From the NCBI GenBank assembly GCA_902801585.1, contig CADCIU010000018.1, forward strand, positions 1 to 52,721: a stretch of DNA of 52,721 nt, in the 5' to 3' direction. Within the stretch, counting starts at the first letter, position 1, and each line of letters begins with the position of its first letter. Below are positions 18,642-27,247 of this stretch, in pieces. This stretch comes from an uncultured Lachnospiraceae bacterium (GTDB taxonomy: Bacteria; Bacillota_A; Clostridia; Lachnospirales; Lachnospiraceae). The notes beneath the pieces were generated by a model. The model was not told the origin of the DNA and searched no databases. It saw only the letters and a program-made list of their open reading frames with translations. The position numbers and the translations under genes are program-made.

Positions 18642-20084
18642 ATGAATTATGACATTATCCGAAAGATCCTCGGCATCGTCACGCAGTTCATCGGCGCGTT
18701 TCTGGTACTCCCGGCTCTGTGCGGACTCTGTTACGGGGAGAAGCAGGCCATTGTGTATATCATATTGGCTGTAGTATATTTTGCCATCGGAAAAGCGGTC
18801 GCTTCGATCAAACTCAGGAACCAGGCGTACTACGCCAGAGAGGGACTTGTCATTGTCGGACTCAGCTGGATCATACTCAGTGTTCTGGGAGCGATCCCGC
18901 TGGTGATCACCAAAGACATCCCTGTCTTCACTGACGCCCTCTTCGAGACGGTCTCCGGCTTTACGACGACCGGATCCAGTATCCTGAGCGATGTGGAGGC
19001 ACTCAGCCACACCGGCCTTTTCTGGAGAAGCTTCACACACTGGGTGGGCGGAATGGGCGTCATCGTCTTTATTCTCGCCGTGCTTCCCATGACCGGCGGC
19101 TATAACATGAACCTGATGCGCGCGGAAAGCCCGGGCCCTACGGTGGGCAAGCTCGTTCCCCGCATCAAGGAAACTGCCAAAATATTGTATTCCATCTATT
19201 TCGGCATCACAGTTGCGGAGGCCATTTTACTCGTGATCGCGAAAATGCCCCTTTTCGATGCGCTCTGTATCGCATTCGGAAGCGCGGGCACCGGAGGATT
19301 CGGCGTCAGAAACGACAGCTGTGCGGGCTATACGCCGCTGATGCAGAGCATTATCACAGTGTTCATCATTATGTTCGGCGTAAACTTCAACGCATACTTC
19401 TTCATTCTGAGGAAGAAACCGGGGGAAGTGTTCAAGATGTCTGAATTAAAGGGATATTTTGGCATCATCGCGTTCGCCATTGTCACGATCACGATCAACA
19501 TCCGCCATATGTTCCCGACGCTTCATGATGCTTTCCATCATGCGGCATTCCAGGTGGGCTCGATCATCACGACGACCGGTTTCGCGACCGCGGACTTCGA
19601 TCAGTGGCCGCAGTACTCCAGGGCGCTGATCGTGCTGATCATGTTCGTTGGAGCCTGCGCCGGCAGTACAGGCGGCGGCATGAAGGTCTCCCGAGTGATG
19701 ATCATGTTCAAGACCATATACCGTGAGATCAAAAAGTACCTGCATCCGCGGGCAGTCACGAACGTCACAATGGACGGCAAGACACTGGACAGGGGCACGC
19801 TTCACAGCGTCAGCGTGTATTTGTCCACATACATGATCCTGTTCTTCCTCTCCATTTTGGCGATCACGATCTTTGAGAACTTCGATCTGGAGACCGTGTT
19901 CACTTCAGTGGCATGTACCTTCAACAATATAGGACCGGGTCTCTCCAAGATCGGTCCTACCTGCAACTTCAGCATTATGCGGCCCGTCACCAAGTATATC
20001 CTCATGTTCGATATGCTTGCCGGCCGTCTCGAGCTGTACCCGATGCTGATCCTCCTGACCCCCGCGGCCTGGAAGAATGCTTGA
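18642..20084 (+). CDS. trkH: Trk potassium uptake protein TrkH
   Basis: A 480-residue polytopic membrane K+ channel subunit. The four pore loops are seen as TTTGSSIL, GSAGTGGFG, TTGFATAD and FNNIGPGL, each with the selectivity glycine, separated by membrane helices; length fits the family. GGGAGG at 18627-18632 precedes the ATG. It forms an operon with trkA and is followed by a terminator. Confidence 0.96.
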   Translation: MNYDIIRKILGIVTQFIGAFLVLPALCGLCYGEKQAIVYIILAVVYFAIGKAVASIKLRNQAYYAREGLVIVGLSWIILSVLGAIPLVITKDIPVFTDALFETVSGFTTTGSSILSDVEALSHTGLFWRSFTHWVGGMGVIVFILAVLPMTGGYNMNLMRAESPGPTVGKLVPRIKETAKILYSIYFGITVAEAILLVIAKMPLFDALCIAFGSAGTGGFGVRNDSCAGYTPLMQSIITVFIIMFGVNFNAYFFILRKKPGEVFKMSELKGYFGIIAFAIVTITINIRHMFPTLHDAFHHAAFQVGSIITTTGFATADFDQWPQYSRALIVLIMFVGACAGSTGGGMKVSRVMIMFKTIYREIKKYLHPRAVTNVTMDGKTLDRGTLHSVSVYLSTYMILFFLSILAITIFENFDLETVFTSVACTFNNIGPGLSKIGPTCNFSIMRPVTKYILMFDMLAGRLELYPMLILLTPAAWKNA

Positions 20085-20117
20085 GGCAGACGAAAACAGA
20101 AGATGACAGGAATGCGT

Positions 20118-20147
20118 TCCGGGCGGCTGCAGCTGCCCGGATCTTTT
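20118..20147 (+). terminator. Terminator after trkH
   Basis: TCCGGGC (20118-20124) pairs with GCCCGGA (20135-20141), the interior holds the palindrome GCTGCAGC, and TCTTTT follows. Confidence 0.75.
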
Positions 20148-20241
20148 ATGGCAGAGAACAGTCGAATTGTTGTACAAACATGCGCTGTTGGACGTGAATA
20201 ATCTGAAATTTGTTTTTGGAGGATTTTTTTATATCAGGGGC

Positions 20242-20270
20242 TTGCCAAAACGCGGACATTCCTATATAAT
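20242..20270 (+). promoter_or_regulatory. Promoter of tRNA-Gln
   Basis: TTGCCA at 20242-20247, 17 bases, perfect TATAAT at 20265-20270. The tRNA begins 46 bases after the -10 element. Confidence 0.8.
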
Positions 20271-20315
20271 ACTGCTTTGTAACCGGCTGAAAGCTGTTTA
20301 CATAGATTTCAATAA

Positions 20316-20388
20316 AGGGCTATAGCCAAACGGTAAGGCAGCGGACTCTGACTCCGTCATTTTGAAGGTTCGAATCCTTCTAGCCCTG
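20316..20388 (+). tRNA. tRNA-Gln (anticodon CUG)
   Basis: A cloverleaf of 73 bases. Acceptor AGGGCTA (20316-20322) pairs with TAGCCCT (20381-20387), discriminator G at 20388. The D arm contains GCC..GGTAAGGC. The anticodon stem GCGGA/TCCGT holds the loop CTCTGAC with CTG at 20348-20350. The T arm is GAAGG/CCTTC around TTCGAAT. The CCA end is not encoded (GCG follows), so it would be added by the Cca enzyme encoded at 45.7 kb. It reads CAG codons. It has its own promoter and terminator. Confidence 0.95.
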
Positions 20389-20398
20389 CGAAGACGAG

Positions 20399-20430
20399 AG
20401 CTTCCATCAGAATTGATGGGAGCTTTTTTC
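20399..20430 (+). terminator. Terminator of tRNA-Gln
   Basis: AGCTTCCATCA (20399-20409) pairs with TGATGGGAGCT (20414-20424) over the loop GAAT with one G-U pair, followed by six T. Confidence 0.93.
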
Positions 20431-20510
20431 TTGTTGTCCGTGATTATATACAAATGCAGAGGGGGCAAATTGTAAAGTATCACCAAATAATAATAAAAAG
20501 TAAATAAATA

Positions 20511-20539
20511 GTGACAAAATGTTAATGAAATGTTAAAAT
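20511..20539 (+). promoter_or_regulatory. Probable promoter of the secreted wall-binding protein gene
   Basis: GTGACA at 20511-20516, 17 bases, TAAAAT at 20534-20539, with TG one base before the -10 (extended -10). The region is very A+T-rich compared with its surroundings and leaves a 5' leader of about 100 bases before the gene at 20648. Confidence 0.55.
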
Positions 20540-20647
20540 CGTTAATGAAGATATTACAACTAATTTATTGTTATTAAATTATTGTGATTATTTATTGAGA
20601 TTCATTGCAGTTAATGATTACCGTCATCATGGAGATCGGAGGGGACT

Positions 20648-22570
20648 ATGAAAAAGCATACGGTCATTGCATTAGCATCAGCACTCACTATCGCAGCAGG
20701 AAGTGTATCAGCAGACGTTGGCACAGCGGATTCTCTTTCCTTGAAGGAAGAGAGCTCTGCAGCAGAGAATGCAGCTTCATCCGGAACCGAAGCGGATGAG
20801 ACCGGCCTTTCTTATGACGAAGCGATCGCGCAGCTCTATGCGCGCAGCACATCTATATCAGATCAGGAAATCCTTGAGATTGCCGGCAAAATGAGGCCTG
20901 ACGGCACCGCAGTCGAGAATCTTCTCGGCGCGGAAGAGGCGCAGCAGATCATGAACGCGGTCTCTGACTATGAGCAGGACAAAGCCGCGTATCTTCTCGG
21001 CGACACCACAGAGAACCAGAACATAATAGATCAGAACACAAAGAATCAGGACGTGAACAGCGGCTCTGAGGCGCTCAGCAGAGAGTGGGAGAAGCAGCAG
21101 GTCTATACGATGACCTGCATGTCACCCGCGCAGACACTGACCAGCCTGATCCCCGGCTACACGGTCACTTCCTGCAGGGAAGAGAACGGGCAGATCCTTC
21201 TGGACGTGGACGAATGGATGACGGAAGGCTACACCGAGGGTGAAGACCGGGAGACGGAGAACGTTTCCGCATATCGTTATTATTTCACCGCTGTTATGGA
21301 AAAAGAGAAGGACGGAAGCTGGACAGTGGCTTCTGTCGTGAATACGGAGCGCAACTTTACCTGGCTTGAGGACGCGAAGGTACAGGAGAAAGAGTATAAG
21401 ACCGATTCGGCAGATCTCTATGCAGACGCAGCGGAAGCAAACAGGGGCGAACTGAACACAGACGCAGCAGCTGCAGCGGATACCGCAGCACAGAAGCTGC
21501 GGGAGAACGGACTTGTGACGTCCAGCCTGGAGACTTACGGGGACGGGCGCTATAACTACAATCCCGACAAGGCCGTCGCCTACGCGGATAAGTGGGCGAC
21601 ATCCAGAAATCCCGATTACAGACAGTATCCCGGCGTGGACTGCTGCAACTTTGTATCCCAGTGCCTCTATGCGGGCGGCATGCCCAAGAACGGCAGCTGG
21701 TATCCGGCTTCTTATGCATGGATCAACTGCAGCGGCGCGATCGCCAACTTCAAGAAATACGGCAGCTTCATGAGCGCCAACGACGGCAATGTCCTTCGCG
21801 GCAACCCTGTCTATTACGACTGGAACAGCAACGGCGTCTATGACCACACCGCGATCTGCGTCGGCAGAAACAGTGCGGGCACTCCGATCATCGACGCGCA
21901 CACTGGCGACCACTACCACGCTGCATGGCGTCTGGGCGGGAACGGCACAAGGGCGACGATCCAGCTCCGTTCCAACGGTTCTACATCCGGAGGAGACAAT
22001 CAGACCAAGAAGCTTGCCGGCACCTGGAAGAAAAAGAACGGCAAGTGGTATTACTACACATCTGACGGCAGCCTCGCTGTCGGCTGGCTCGAATACAAGA
22101 ACGAGACCTATTACCTGAATAAGAACGGCCAGATGGCGACCGGATGGAAGAAAGTCGGAAAGTCCTGGTACTATTTTGCAAAGAGCGGCGAAATGAGAAC
22201 GGGCTGGCTCAAGCTGGGCACCAGAAAATTCTACCTGGCCGATTCGGGCAAGATGAAGACCGGATGGGTGAACAGCGGCGGCAAGTGGTACTACATGTGC
22301 TCTGAGGGCTACGCAGTGACCGGCTGGAGAACTGTCAACGGCGAGGAGTATTATCTGGACAAGAACGGCGTGATGCAGACCGGCCTGACAAGGATCGACG
22401 GAAAAACTTTCTATTTTGACTCGCAGGGCAGAAAGACGCTCGGATGGGTCACGGTCGGCGGAAGGAAGTATTTCTTCAGCCCCTCTGCAGGCGGAAGAGC
22501 AGCGACCGGAAACTGGGATATCAACGATGTGATCTACTACTTCAATAACGACGGTGTGCTGGTCGGCTGA
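20648..22570 (+). CDS. Secreted amidase-domain protein with cell-wall-binding repeats
   Basis: A 640-residue exported protein. A signal peptide occupies about 1-22 (MKKHTVIALASALTIA, cleavage after SVSA). A low-complexity and alpha-helical N-terminal region follows, then a putative amidase domain (Amidase_6 type): YNPDKAVAYADKWA, PGVDCCNFVSQCLYAGG with candidate nucleophile C332 or C333, and YDHTAICV with H400. From about 458 to the end, about eight choline-binding/CW-type repeats of 20 residues (GWKKVGKSWYYF, TGWVNSGGKWYYM) would anchor it to the wall. GGAGGGG precedes the ATG. Likely a peptidoglycan-acting or surface enzyme; the exact bond cleaved is unknown. Confidence 0.85.
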   Translation: MKKHTVIALASALTIAAGSVSADVGTADSLSLKEESSAAENAASSGTEADETGLSYDEAIAQLYARSTSISDQEILEIAGKMRPDGTAVENLLGAEEAQQIMNAVSDYEQDKAAYLLGDTTENQNIIDQNTKNQDVNSGSEALSREWEKQQVYTMTCMSPAQTLTSLIPGYTVTSCREENGQILLDVDEWMTEGYTEGEDRETENVSAYRYYFTAVMEKEKDGSWTVASVVNTERNFTWLEDAKVQEKEYKTDSADLYADAAEANRGELNTDAAAAADTAAQKLRENGLVTSSLETYGDGRYNYNPDKAVAYADKWATSRNPDYRQYPGVDCCNFVSQCLYAGGMPKNGSWYPASYAWINCSGAIANFKKYGSFMSANDGNVLRGNPVYYDWNSNGVYDHTAICVGRNSAGTPIIDAHTGDHYHAAWRLGGNGTRATIQLRSNGSTSGGDNQTKKLAGTWKKKNGKWYYYTSDGSLAVGWLEYKNETYYLNKNGQMATGWKKVGKSWYYFAKSGEMRTGWLKLGTRKFYLADSGKMKTGWVNSGGKWYYMCSEGYAVTGWRTVNGEEYYLDKNGVMQTGLTRIDGKTFYFDSQGRKTLGWVTVGGRKYFFSPSAGGRAATGNWDINDVIYYFNNDGVLVG

Positions 22571-22593
22571 TCGGGACACGAAAGAAAGGGAAC

Positions 22594-23307
22594 ATGTACA
22601 CTTTTGACGGAAGGATCAGATACAGCGAGGTGGACAGCGGCAGAAAGCTGACGGTGGAGAAGACGATCGACTATTTTCAGGATTGCTCGTCTTTTCAATC
22701 GGAGGACCTGGGCATCGGCCTGGATTACATGCAGGAGCGGCATATCGCCTGGGTGATCAACTACTGGCAGATCCGGTTCCTGCGCAGGCCCCTGATGGGA
22801 GAGGCCGTGAGGATCGGCACGCAGCCGTATGAGTTCAAGGGGATCATGGGACTTAGAAATTTCATGATGGAGACCTTGGACGGGGAGAGGCTGGCGGTCG
22901 CCAACTCGGTCTGGACGCTGCTGGATATGGAGAAAATGTATCCCATTCGGATCCCGGCAGAGCTTATAGAGAAATATCAGGTGTCTGACAGGCTCGATAT
23001 GAAGTACAGCCCGCGGAAGATCGCGGTGCCAAAAGAGGGAGGGGAGCCTCTGGAGGCGATTCAGGTGCGGCTTCATCATCTCGACACCAACCAGCACATG
23101 AACAATGCGCAGTATGTGCATTTTGCAATGATGTATCTTCCGGCGGGGACGGAGATCGAAGAGCTGCGCGTCGAATACCGCAGACAGGCGGTGCTCGGTG
23201 ACAGAATCACACCGGTCCGTTACGGAACCGATGAAAAAACGGTGCTCATCTCGATGAATGCAAATGACGGCAAGCCCTATGCGATCGCCGCGCTGACACT
23301 CCGGTAA
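22594..23307 (+). CDS. Acyl-ACP thioesterase
   Basis: A 237-residue double hotdog-fold thioesterase of the FatA/FatB-like bacterial family, which releases free fatty acids from acyl carrier protein. RIRYSEVDSGRKLTV opens the first hotdog and the second contains HLDTNQHMNNAQYVHF, the conserved N-x-H-x-N-N-x-x-Y stretch of the active site. It begins 23 bases after the wall protein gene. Bacterial members are common in Clostridia and their physiological role there is not settled. Confidence 0.88.
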   Translation: MYTFDGRIRYSEVDSGRKLTVEKTIDYFQDCSSFQSEDLGIGLDYMQERHIAWVINYWQIRFLRRPLMGEAVRIGTQPYEFKGIMGLRNFMMETLDGERLAVANSVWTLLDMEKMYPIRIPAELIEKYQVSDRLDMKYSPRKIAVPKEGGEPLEAIQVRLHHLDTNQHMNNAQYVHFAMMYLPAGTEIEELRVEYRRQAVLGDRITPVRYGTDEKTVLISMNANDGKPYAIAALTLR

Positions 23308-23366
23308 AAAAAGAGAGACATCGGTGCAGAAAAGCACACGTTATATACGCAAAAGAGGGAGAGAAG

Positions 23367-24209
23367 ATGAAATTAGGTGAATTGCAGACTCTCAAAGTGG
23401 AAAAGATCGTGCCATTCGGCGTTTATCTGACAGGGGAGGACCCGGAAGAGGGGCGGGTCCTTTTACCCCGCTCTCAGGTGCCCGAGGGAACGAACGAGGG
23501 GGATGAGCTGGAGGTCTTTCTTTACAAAGATTCCGAGGACAGAATGATCGCGACCCGGAAAAAGCCCAGGCTGATGCTCCATCAGGTCGGTTATCTCACT
23601 GTCGTTCAAGTGGGCAGGATCGGCGCCTTCCTCGACTGGGGACTGGACAAAGACCTGCTGCTGCCTTTCCATGAGCAGCCCCGTGAGAGGGTGAAAGAGG
23701 GACAGGAGGTCCTTGTGGCCGTATATCTGGACAAGAGCCAGCGCCTTTGCGCGACCATGAATGTCTATCCCTATCTGAGCAAAGAGAGCCCTTACCGGTC
23801 GGGCGACCAGGTGACGGGCATCGTCTATGAGACCAGCCGCAATTTCGGCGCATTCGTCGCAGTGGACAGCATGTACTCGGCGCTGATCCCCAAGAGAGAG
23901 CTGGTCAGGGACCTGCACGTCGGCGACGTGATCTCCGCCCGCGTCACGGCTGTCAAGCCTGACGGAAAGCTGGACCTGAGCATCCGGGAGAAAGCGCCCC
24001 TTCAGATGGACCGCGACATGGACCGGATCATGAACCGGATGAAAGCGAACGGAGGCTTTCTTCCTTTCAACGACAGGGTCGCTCCCGAGATCATCCGCCT
24101 GGAGATGCAGATGAGCAAGAACGAGTTCAAGAGGGCGGTCGGCCACCTGCTCAAGCTGGGCAAAATAGAGATCGGAGCGGATGCGATCCGAATGCGGCAG
24201 AACATGTAG
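23367..24209 (+). CDS. cvfB: S1 domain RNA-binding protein, CvfB-like
   Basis: A 280-residue protein with three S1-like OB folds and a C-terminal winged helix, the layout of CvfB/YitL. The OB folds show VEKIVPFGVYL, VVQVGRIGAFLDWGLDKDLLLPF and VYETSRNFGAFVAVDSMYSALIPKREL; the winged helix includes MSKNEFKRAVGHLLKLGKIEI. CvfB affects virulence gene expression in Staphylococcus aureus; its molecular target is not defined here. GAGAG precedes the ATG and a terminator follows. Confidence 0.9.
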   Translation: MKLGELQTLKVEKIVPFGVYLTGEDPEEGRVLLPRSQVPEGTNEGDELEVFLYKDSEDRMIATRKKPRLMLHQVGYLTVVQVGRIGAFLDWGLDKDLLLPFHEQPRERVKEGQEVLVAVYLDKSQRLCATMNVYPYLSKESPYRSGDQVTGIVYETSRNFGAFVAVDSMYSALIPKRELVRDLHVGDVISARVTAVKPDGKLDLSIREKAPLQMDRDMDRIMNRMKANGGFLPFNDRVAPEIIRLEMQMSKNEFKRAVGHLLKLGKIEIGADAIRMRQNM

Positions 24210-24273
24210 ACTTGATCGATATTTTGGCAGAGGTGCTGCGGGTGTGGTAATTTATGACAAATATGAAGGAATG

Positions 24274-24310
24274 AAACAGTGAAGCATTTGGTATGTTTCA
24301 CTGTTTTGTT
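24274..24310 (+). terminator. Terminator after cvfB
   Basis: AAACAGTGAA (24274-24283) pairs with TTCACTGTTT (24297-24306), then TGTTATT. Confidence 0.78.
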
Positions 24311-24442
24311 ATTAATAATACACAAAAAATTCATGTTTTTTTATGGATTTTTGTGCGCTTATGGGATAGAATAGAATAGACGGTGAATCTTTTGTGGCAG
24401 GCAGGAAAACTGCGGGTTTTGATACGAAAGCGTGAGGGGGAC

Positions 24443-25531
24443 ATGGTTTCAAATCAGGTATTGCAGAATACGATCGAGGGTATTAAAGAGATATCGCATC
24501 TTGAACTTGGGATTATGGATGCAGAGGGAAGAGAAGTGGCGGTGACGGCGCCGGTATTTGCGGATGCGGCAGGTGCGATCCCGGACTTCGCGGTCTCGCC
24601 GGCAGATTCACAGTCGGCCGGTCCTTACCAGTTCTTCAAGGTAATGGACGAGCAGCAGCTGGAATATGTGATCGTTGTATACGGTGAGACGGACAGCTCG
24701 CTGCTGATCGGCAGAATGGCTGCGTTCCAGCTCAAAGGGCTGATGAGCGCTTTCAAGGAGAGGTATGACAAGGACAGCTTTATGAAGAATCTGCTGCTCG
24801 ACAACCTCCTTCTTGTGGATATTTACAGCCGTGCCAAGAAGCTCCATATTGCGTCAGATGCGCAGAGAGTGGTCATGATCATCGAGACCGGCCTGGAGCG
24901 GGACAGAAATGTCCTGGAAGTTGTTCAGGAGTTCGTGGGATCGACGACCATGGACTTTGTCACGGCCGTGGATGAGAACAATGTGGTCGTGGTCAAGGAC
25001 CTGACGGACAGCGGCAGGATCAAGGACATCGAGAAGACGGCCAATGCGATCGACGCGCACCTCAGGAAGCTGGGCATCACCGGCGTCCGCATTGCTTACG
25101 GAACGGTCGTGGGCGAGATCAAGGAGGTCAGCCGGTCTTATAAAGAGGCCAAGATGGCGCTGGATGTCAGCAAGATCTTTTTCGAAGACCGCACTGTGAT
25201 CGCCTACAATGAACTGGGGATCGGAAGACTGATCTATCAGCTTCCCATACCGCTGTGCAAGATGTTCATCAGAGAGATCTTCAAGGGCAAGAACCCGGAG
25301 GAGTTCGATCAGGAGACACTGGCGACGATCAACAAATTCTTCGAGAACAGCCTGAACGTGTCGGAGACCTCCAGGCAGCTGTTCATCCACAGGAACACGC
25401 TGGTCTACAGACTAGACAAGCTCCAGAAGAGCACCGGGCTGGATCTGAGGGTGTTCGAGGATGCCATCACATTCAAGATCGCCCTGATGGTCGTCAAGTA
25501 TATGAAGTATATGAAACAGTTCGAGTACTGA
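24443..25531 (+). CDS. PucR/CdaR-type transcriptional regulator
   Basis: A 362-residue regulator. An N-terminal sensory part (about 1-130), a GGDEF-like regulatory middle and a C-terminal PucR helix-turn-helix: NVSETSRQLFIHRNTLVYRLDKL near 310-335 followed by DLRVFEDAITFKIAL. Family members (CdaR, PucR) activate sugar-diacid or purine catabolic genes in response to their substrates; the effector cannot be told here since neighbours do not form such a pathway. I chose ATG 24443 with GAGGGGG immediately upstream; an earlier in-frame start at 24383 lacks one. It is not the same as the YbbR-domain CdaR at 41.3 kb. Confidence 0.86.
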   Translation: MVSNQVLQNTIEGIKEISHLELGIMDAEGREVAVTAPVFADAAGAIPDFAVSPADSQSAGPYQFFKVMDEQQLEYVIVVYGETDSSLLIGRMAAFQLKGLMSAFKERYDKDSFMKNLLLDNLLLVDIYSRAKKLHIASDAQRVVMIIETGLERDRNVLEVVQEFVGSTTMDFVTAVDENNVVVVKDLTDSGRIKDIEKTANAIDAHLRKLGITGVRIAYGTVVGEIKEVSRSYKEAKMALDVSKIFFEDRTVIAYNELGIGRLIYQLPIPLCKMFIREIFKGKNPEEFDQETLATINKFFENSLNVSETSRQLFIHRNTLVYRLDKLQKSTGLDLRVFEDAITFKIALMVVKYMKYMKQFEY

Positions 25532-25574
25532 TCGGGCTGCTTCACAATGAGCAAGAATCTCGGAAAGGAAAGAG

Positions 25575-25604
25575 GGGACTGCGCCCGGTCATGTGCGCAG
25601 TCCC
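25575..25604 (+). terminator. 10-bp hairpin after the PucR-type regulator
   Basis: GGGACTGCGC (25575-25584) pairs with GCGCAGTCCC (25595-25604). No U tract follows (ATGTCAGG), so it may be a processing or attenuation structure rather than a strong terminator. Confidence 0.5.
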
Positions 25605-25623
25605 ATGTCAGGTAAGCAGGTAA

Positions 25624-26910
25624 ATGGAAGGACAAAACGAATTTCAAGATAACAGGCCCAGAAAATATGTGAGCACCGGTCCCGCCCCCAAATCCGGCGG
25701 CGGACGATTCGGGATCGGCATGGTCCTGGGGCTGATCATCGGTATCCTGATGACGGTCATAGTTGTCGGGATCTTTTTTGCGGCCGGAAGCAGCGTGAGC
25801 CTGCCTTCGGGCGGCAAGACCGGGAGCGGAGAGACGGCAGTCGATGATGCCGCGATCGATAAACTCAAGCTTTTGGAACAGTATATTGACGCGTACTACT
25901 ACAAGTCGGACGAGGTCACGGCACAGCAGAGGCAGGACGGCATGTACAAAGGTCTTCTGGAATCTCTGGGAGACGTCTACTCCTGCTACTACACGCCGGA
26001 GGAGCTCAACGACCTGGTGCAGCAGACGGAAGGCGTTTATTACGGGATCGGCGCTTATGTCAGCAAAGATGTGGAGACCGGCGCCTGCGTGATCTCGGGC
26101 GTGATCAGGAATTCGCCTGCGGAAGCTGCGGAACTGATGGAAGGAGATATCATCTCCAAGGTCGACGGCGAGGACATGCTGGGCCTTGAGCTGGATGAAG
26201 TGGTCTCACGGATCCGCGGCGAGGAAGGCACTCAGGTCAAGCTGACGCTGATCAGAAACGGCGAAGTGGTCGAGAAGACGATCACAAGAGCAAGGGTGAC
26301 ATCTCCGACTGTAGAAGGAAAGATGCTCGACGACGGGATCGGATATATCCAGATCACGGAATTTGATGATGTGACGGAAGGCCAGTTCGATGAGGCGTTT
26401 AACGACCTTAAGAGCCAGGGCATGAAGGGACTGATCATCGATCTGAGAGGTAATCCCGGAGGAAACGTGACCACCGTCAACTACATCGCCAGGCAGCTCC
26501 TTCCGGAAGGACTTGTGTTTTACATGGAAGACAAGAACGGAGAGAGAACGGAATATACCTGCGACGGTGCAGATTTTGACCTGCCTCTGGTCGTCCTTGT
26601 GAATGAGTACAGCGCCAGCGCATCGGAGATCCTGGCGGGCGCCGTTAAGGACTCCGGCATCGGAACGCTGGTCGGCAAGAAGACCTACGGCAAAGGCATT
26701 GTGCAGAACGTCATCCCGCTGGATGACGGATCGGGCATCAAGCTTACGATCGCCGATTACTACACGAGGGGCGGCAACAACATTCACCTCAAGGGAATCG
26801 AGCCCGACATCGAGGTGGATATGGACACGGAGAAGTATCTGGAAGACAAGACAGATACGCAGCTGGAGAAAGCCATCGAGACAGTCCTTGAAAAGATGAA
26901 CGCGAAGTGA
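25624..26910 (+). CDS. S41 family C-terminal processing peptidase
   Basis: A 428-residue membrane-anchored serine protease of the CtpA/CtpB/Prc family. A basic N-terminus and one helix (about 30-54) place the rest outside the cell. A PDZ domain spans about 135-225 (GIGAYVSK, NSPAEAA). The catalytic core has DLRGNPGG near 273, the Ser in EYSASASEI (about S332) and the Lys in KKTYGKGI (about K357). In Firmicutes such proteases act in envelope and sporulation signalling; the substrate is unknown here. Confidence 0.93.
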   Translation: MEGQNEFQDNRPRKYVSTGPAPKSGGGRFGIGMVLGLIIGILMTVIVVGIFFAAGSSVSLPSGGKTGSGETAVDDAAIDKLKLLEQYIDAYYYKSDEVTAQQRQDGMYKGLLESLGDVYSCYYTPEELNDLVQQTEGVYYGIGAYVSKDVETGACVISGVIRNSPAEAAELMEGDIISKVDGEDMLGLELDEVVSRIRGEEGTQVKLTLIRNGEVVEKTITRARVTSPTVEGKMLDDGIGYIQITEFDDVTEGQFDEAFNDLKSQGMKGLIIDLRGNPGGNVTTVNYIARQLLPEGLVFYMEDKNGERTEYTCDGADFDLPLVVLVNEYSASASEILAGAVKDSGIGTLVGKKTYGKGIVQNVIPLDDGSGIKLTIADYYTRGGNNIHLKGIEPDIEVDMDTEKYLEDKTDTQLEKAIETVLEKMNAK

Positions 26911-27049
26911 TGTTATCATGCGTATATTTTGATAGATCCTGCGTATATTATGTTAGAATAAGTTGTGAAGGCTTGTACTGCGCCCTGTGAGGAAAATGGG
27001 CGGTCATGCCTTTAAGGAAATGGGCAATGATGCCTGCGAGGAAAGTGTA

Positions 27050-27232
27050 TTGAGTAGAACGAACAGCTGTGACACCTGTGCTTACTGCTATTACGATGAG
27101 GAGTACGGAGACAATGTCTGTGATATCGATATGGATGAAGACGAGTACATCCGTTTTTTGACAGACAGACATGTCCAGTGCCCCTACTATCGCAACGGCG
27201 ATGAGTATCTGGTGGTGCGCAGTCAAATGTAA
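27050..27232 (+). CDS. Small Cys-rich protein, DUF6472-like
   Basis: About 60 residues from TTG 27050, with GAGG at 27038-27041, 8 bases upstream. The core is SCDTCAYCYYDEEYGD, C in NVCDID, DEDEYIRFL, then QCPYYRNGDEYLVVRSQ, giving five Cys in a CxxCxxC...C...C layout that could bind a metal. It resembles small proteins of Lachnospiraceae annotated as DUF6472, from memory of the family pattern. The frame is open further upstream to GTG 26987, so a longer form is possible. It ends 15 bases before the SPFH gene and may belong to that operon. Confidence 0.6.
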   Translation: MSRTNSCDTCAYCYYDEEYGDNVCDIDMDEDEYIRFLTDRHVQCPYYRNGDEYLVVRSQM

Positions 27233-27247
27233 AAAAGGAGGAAAACT

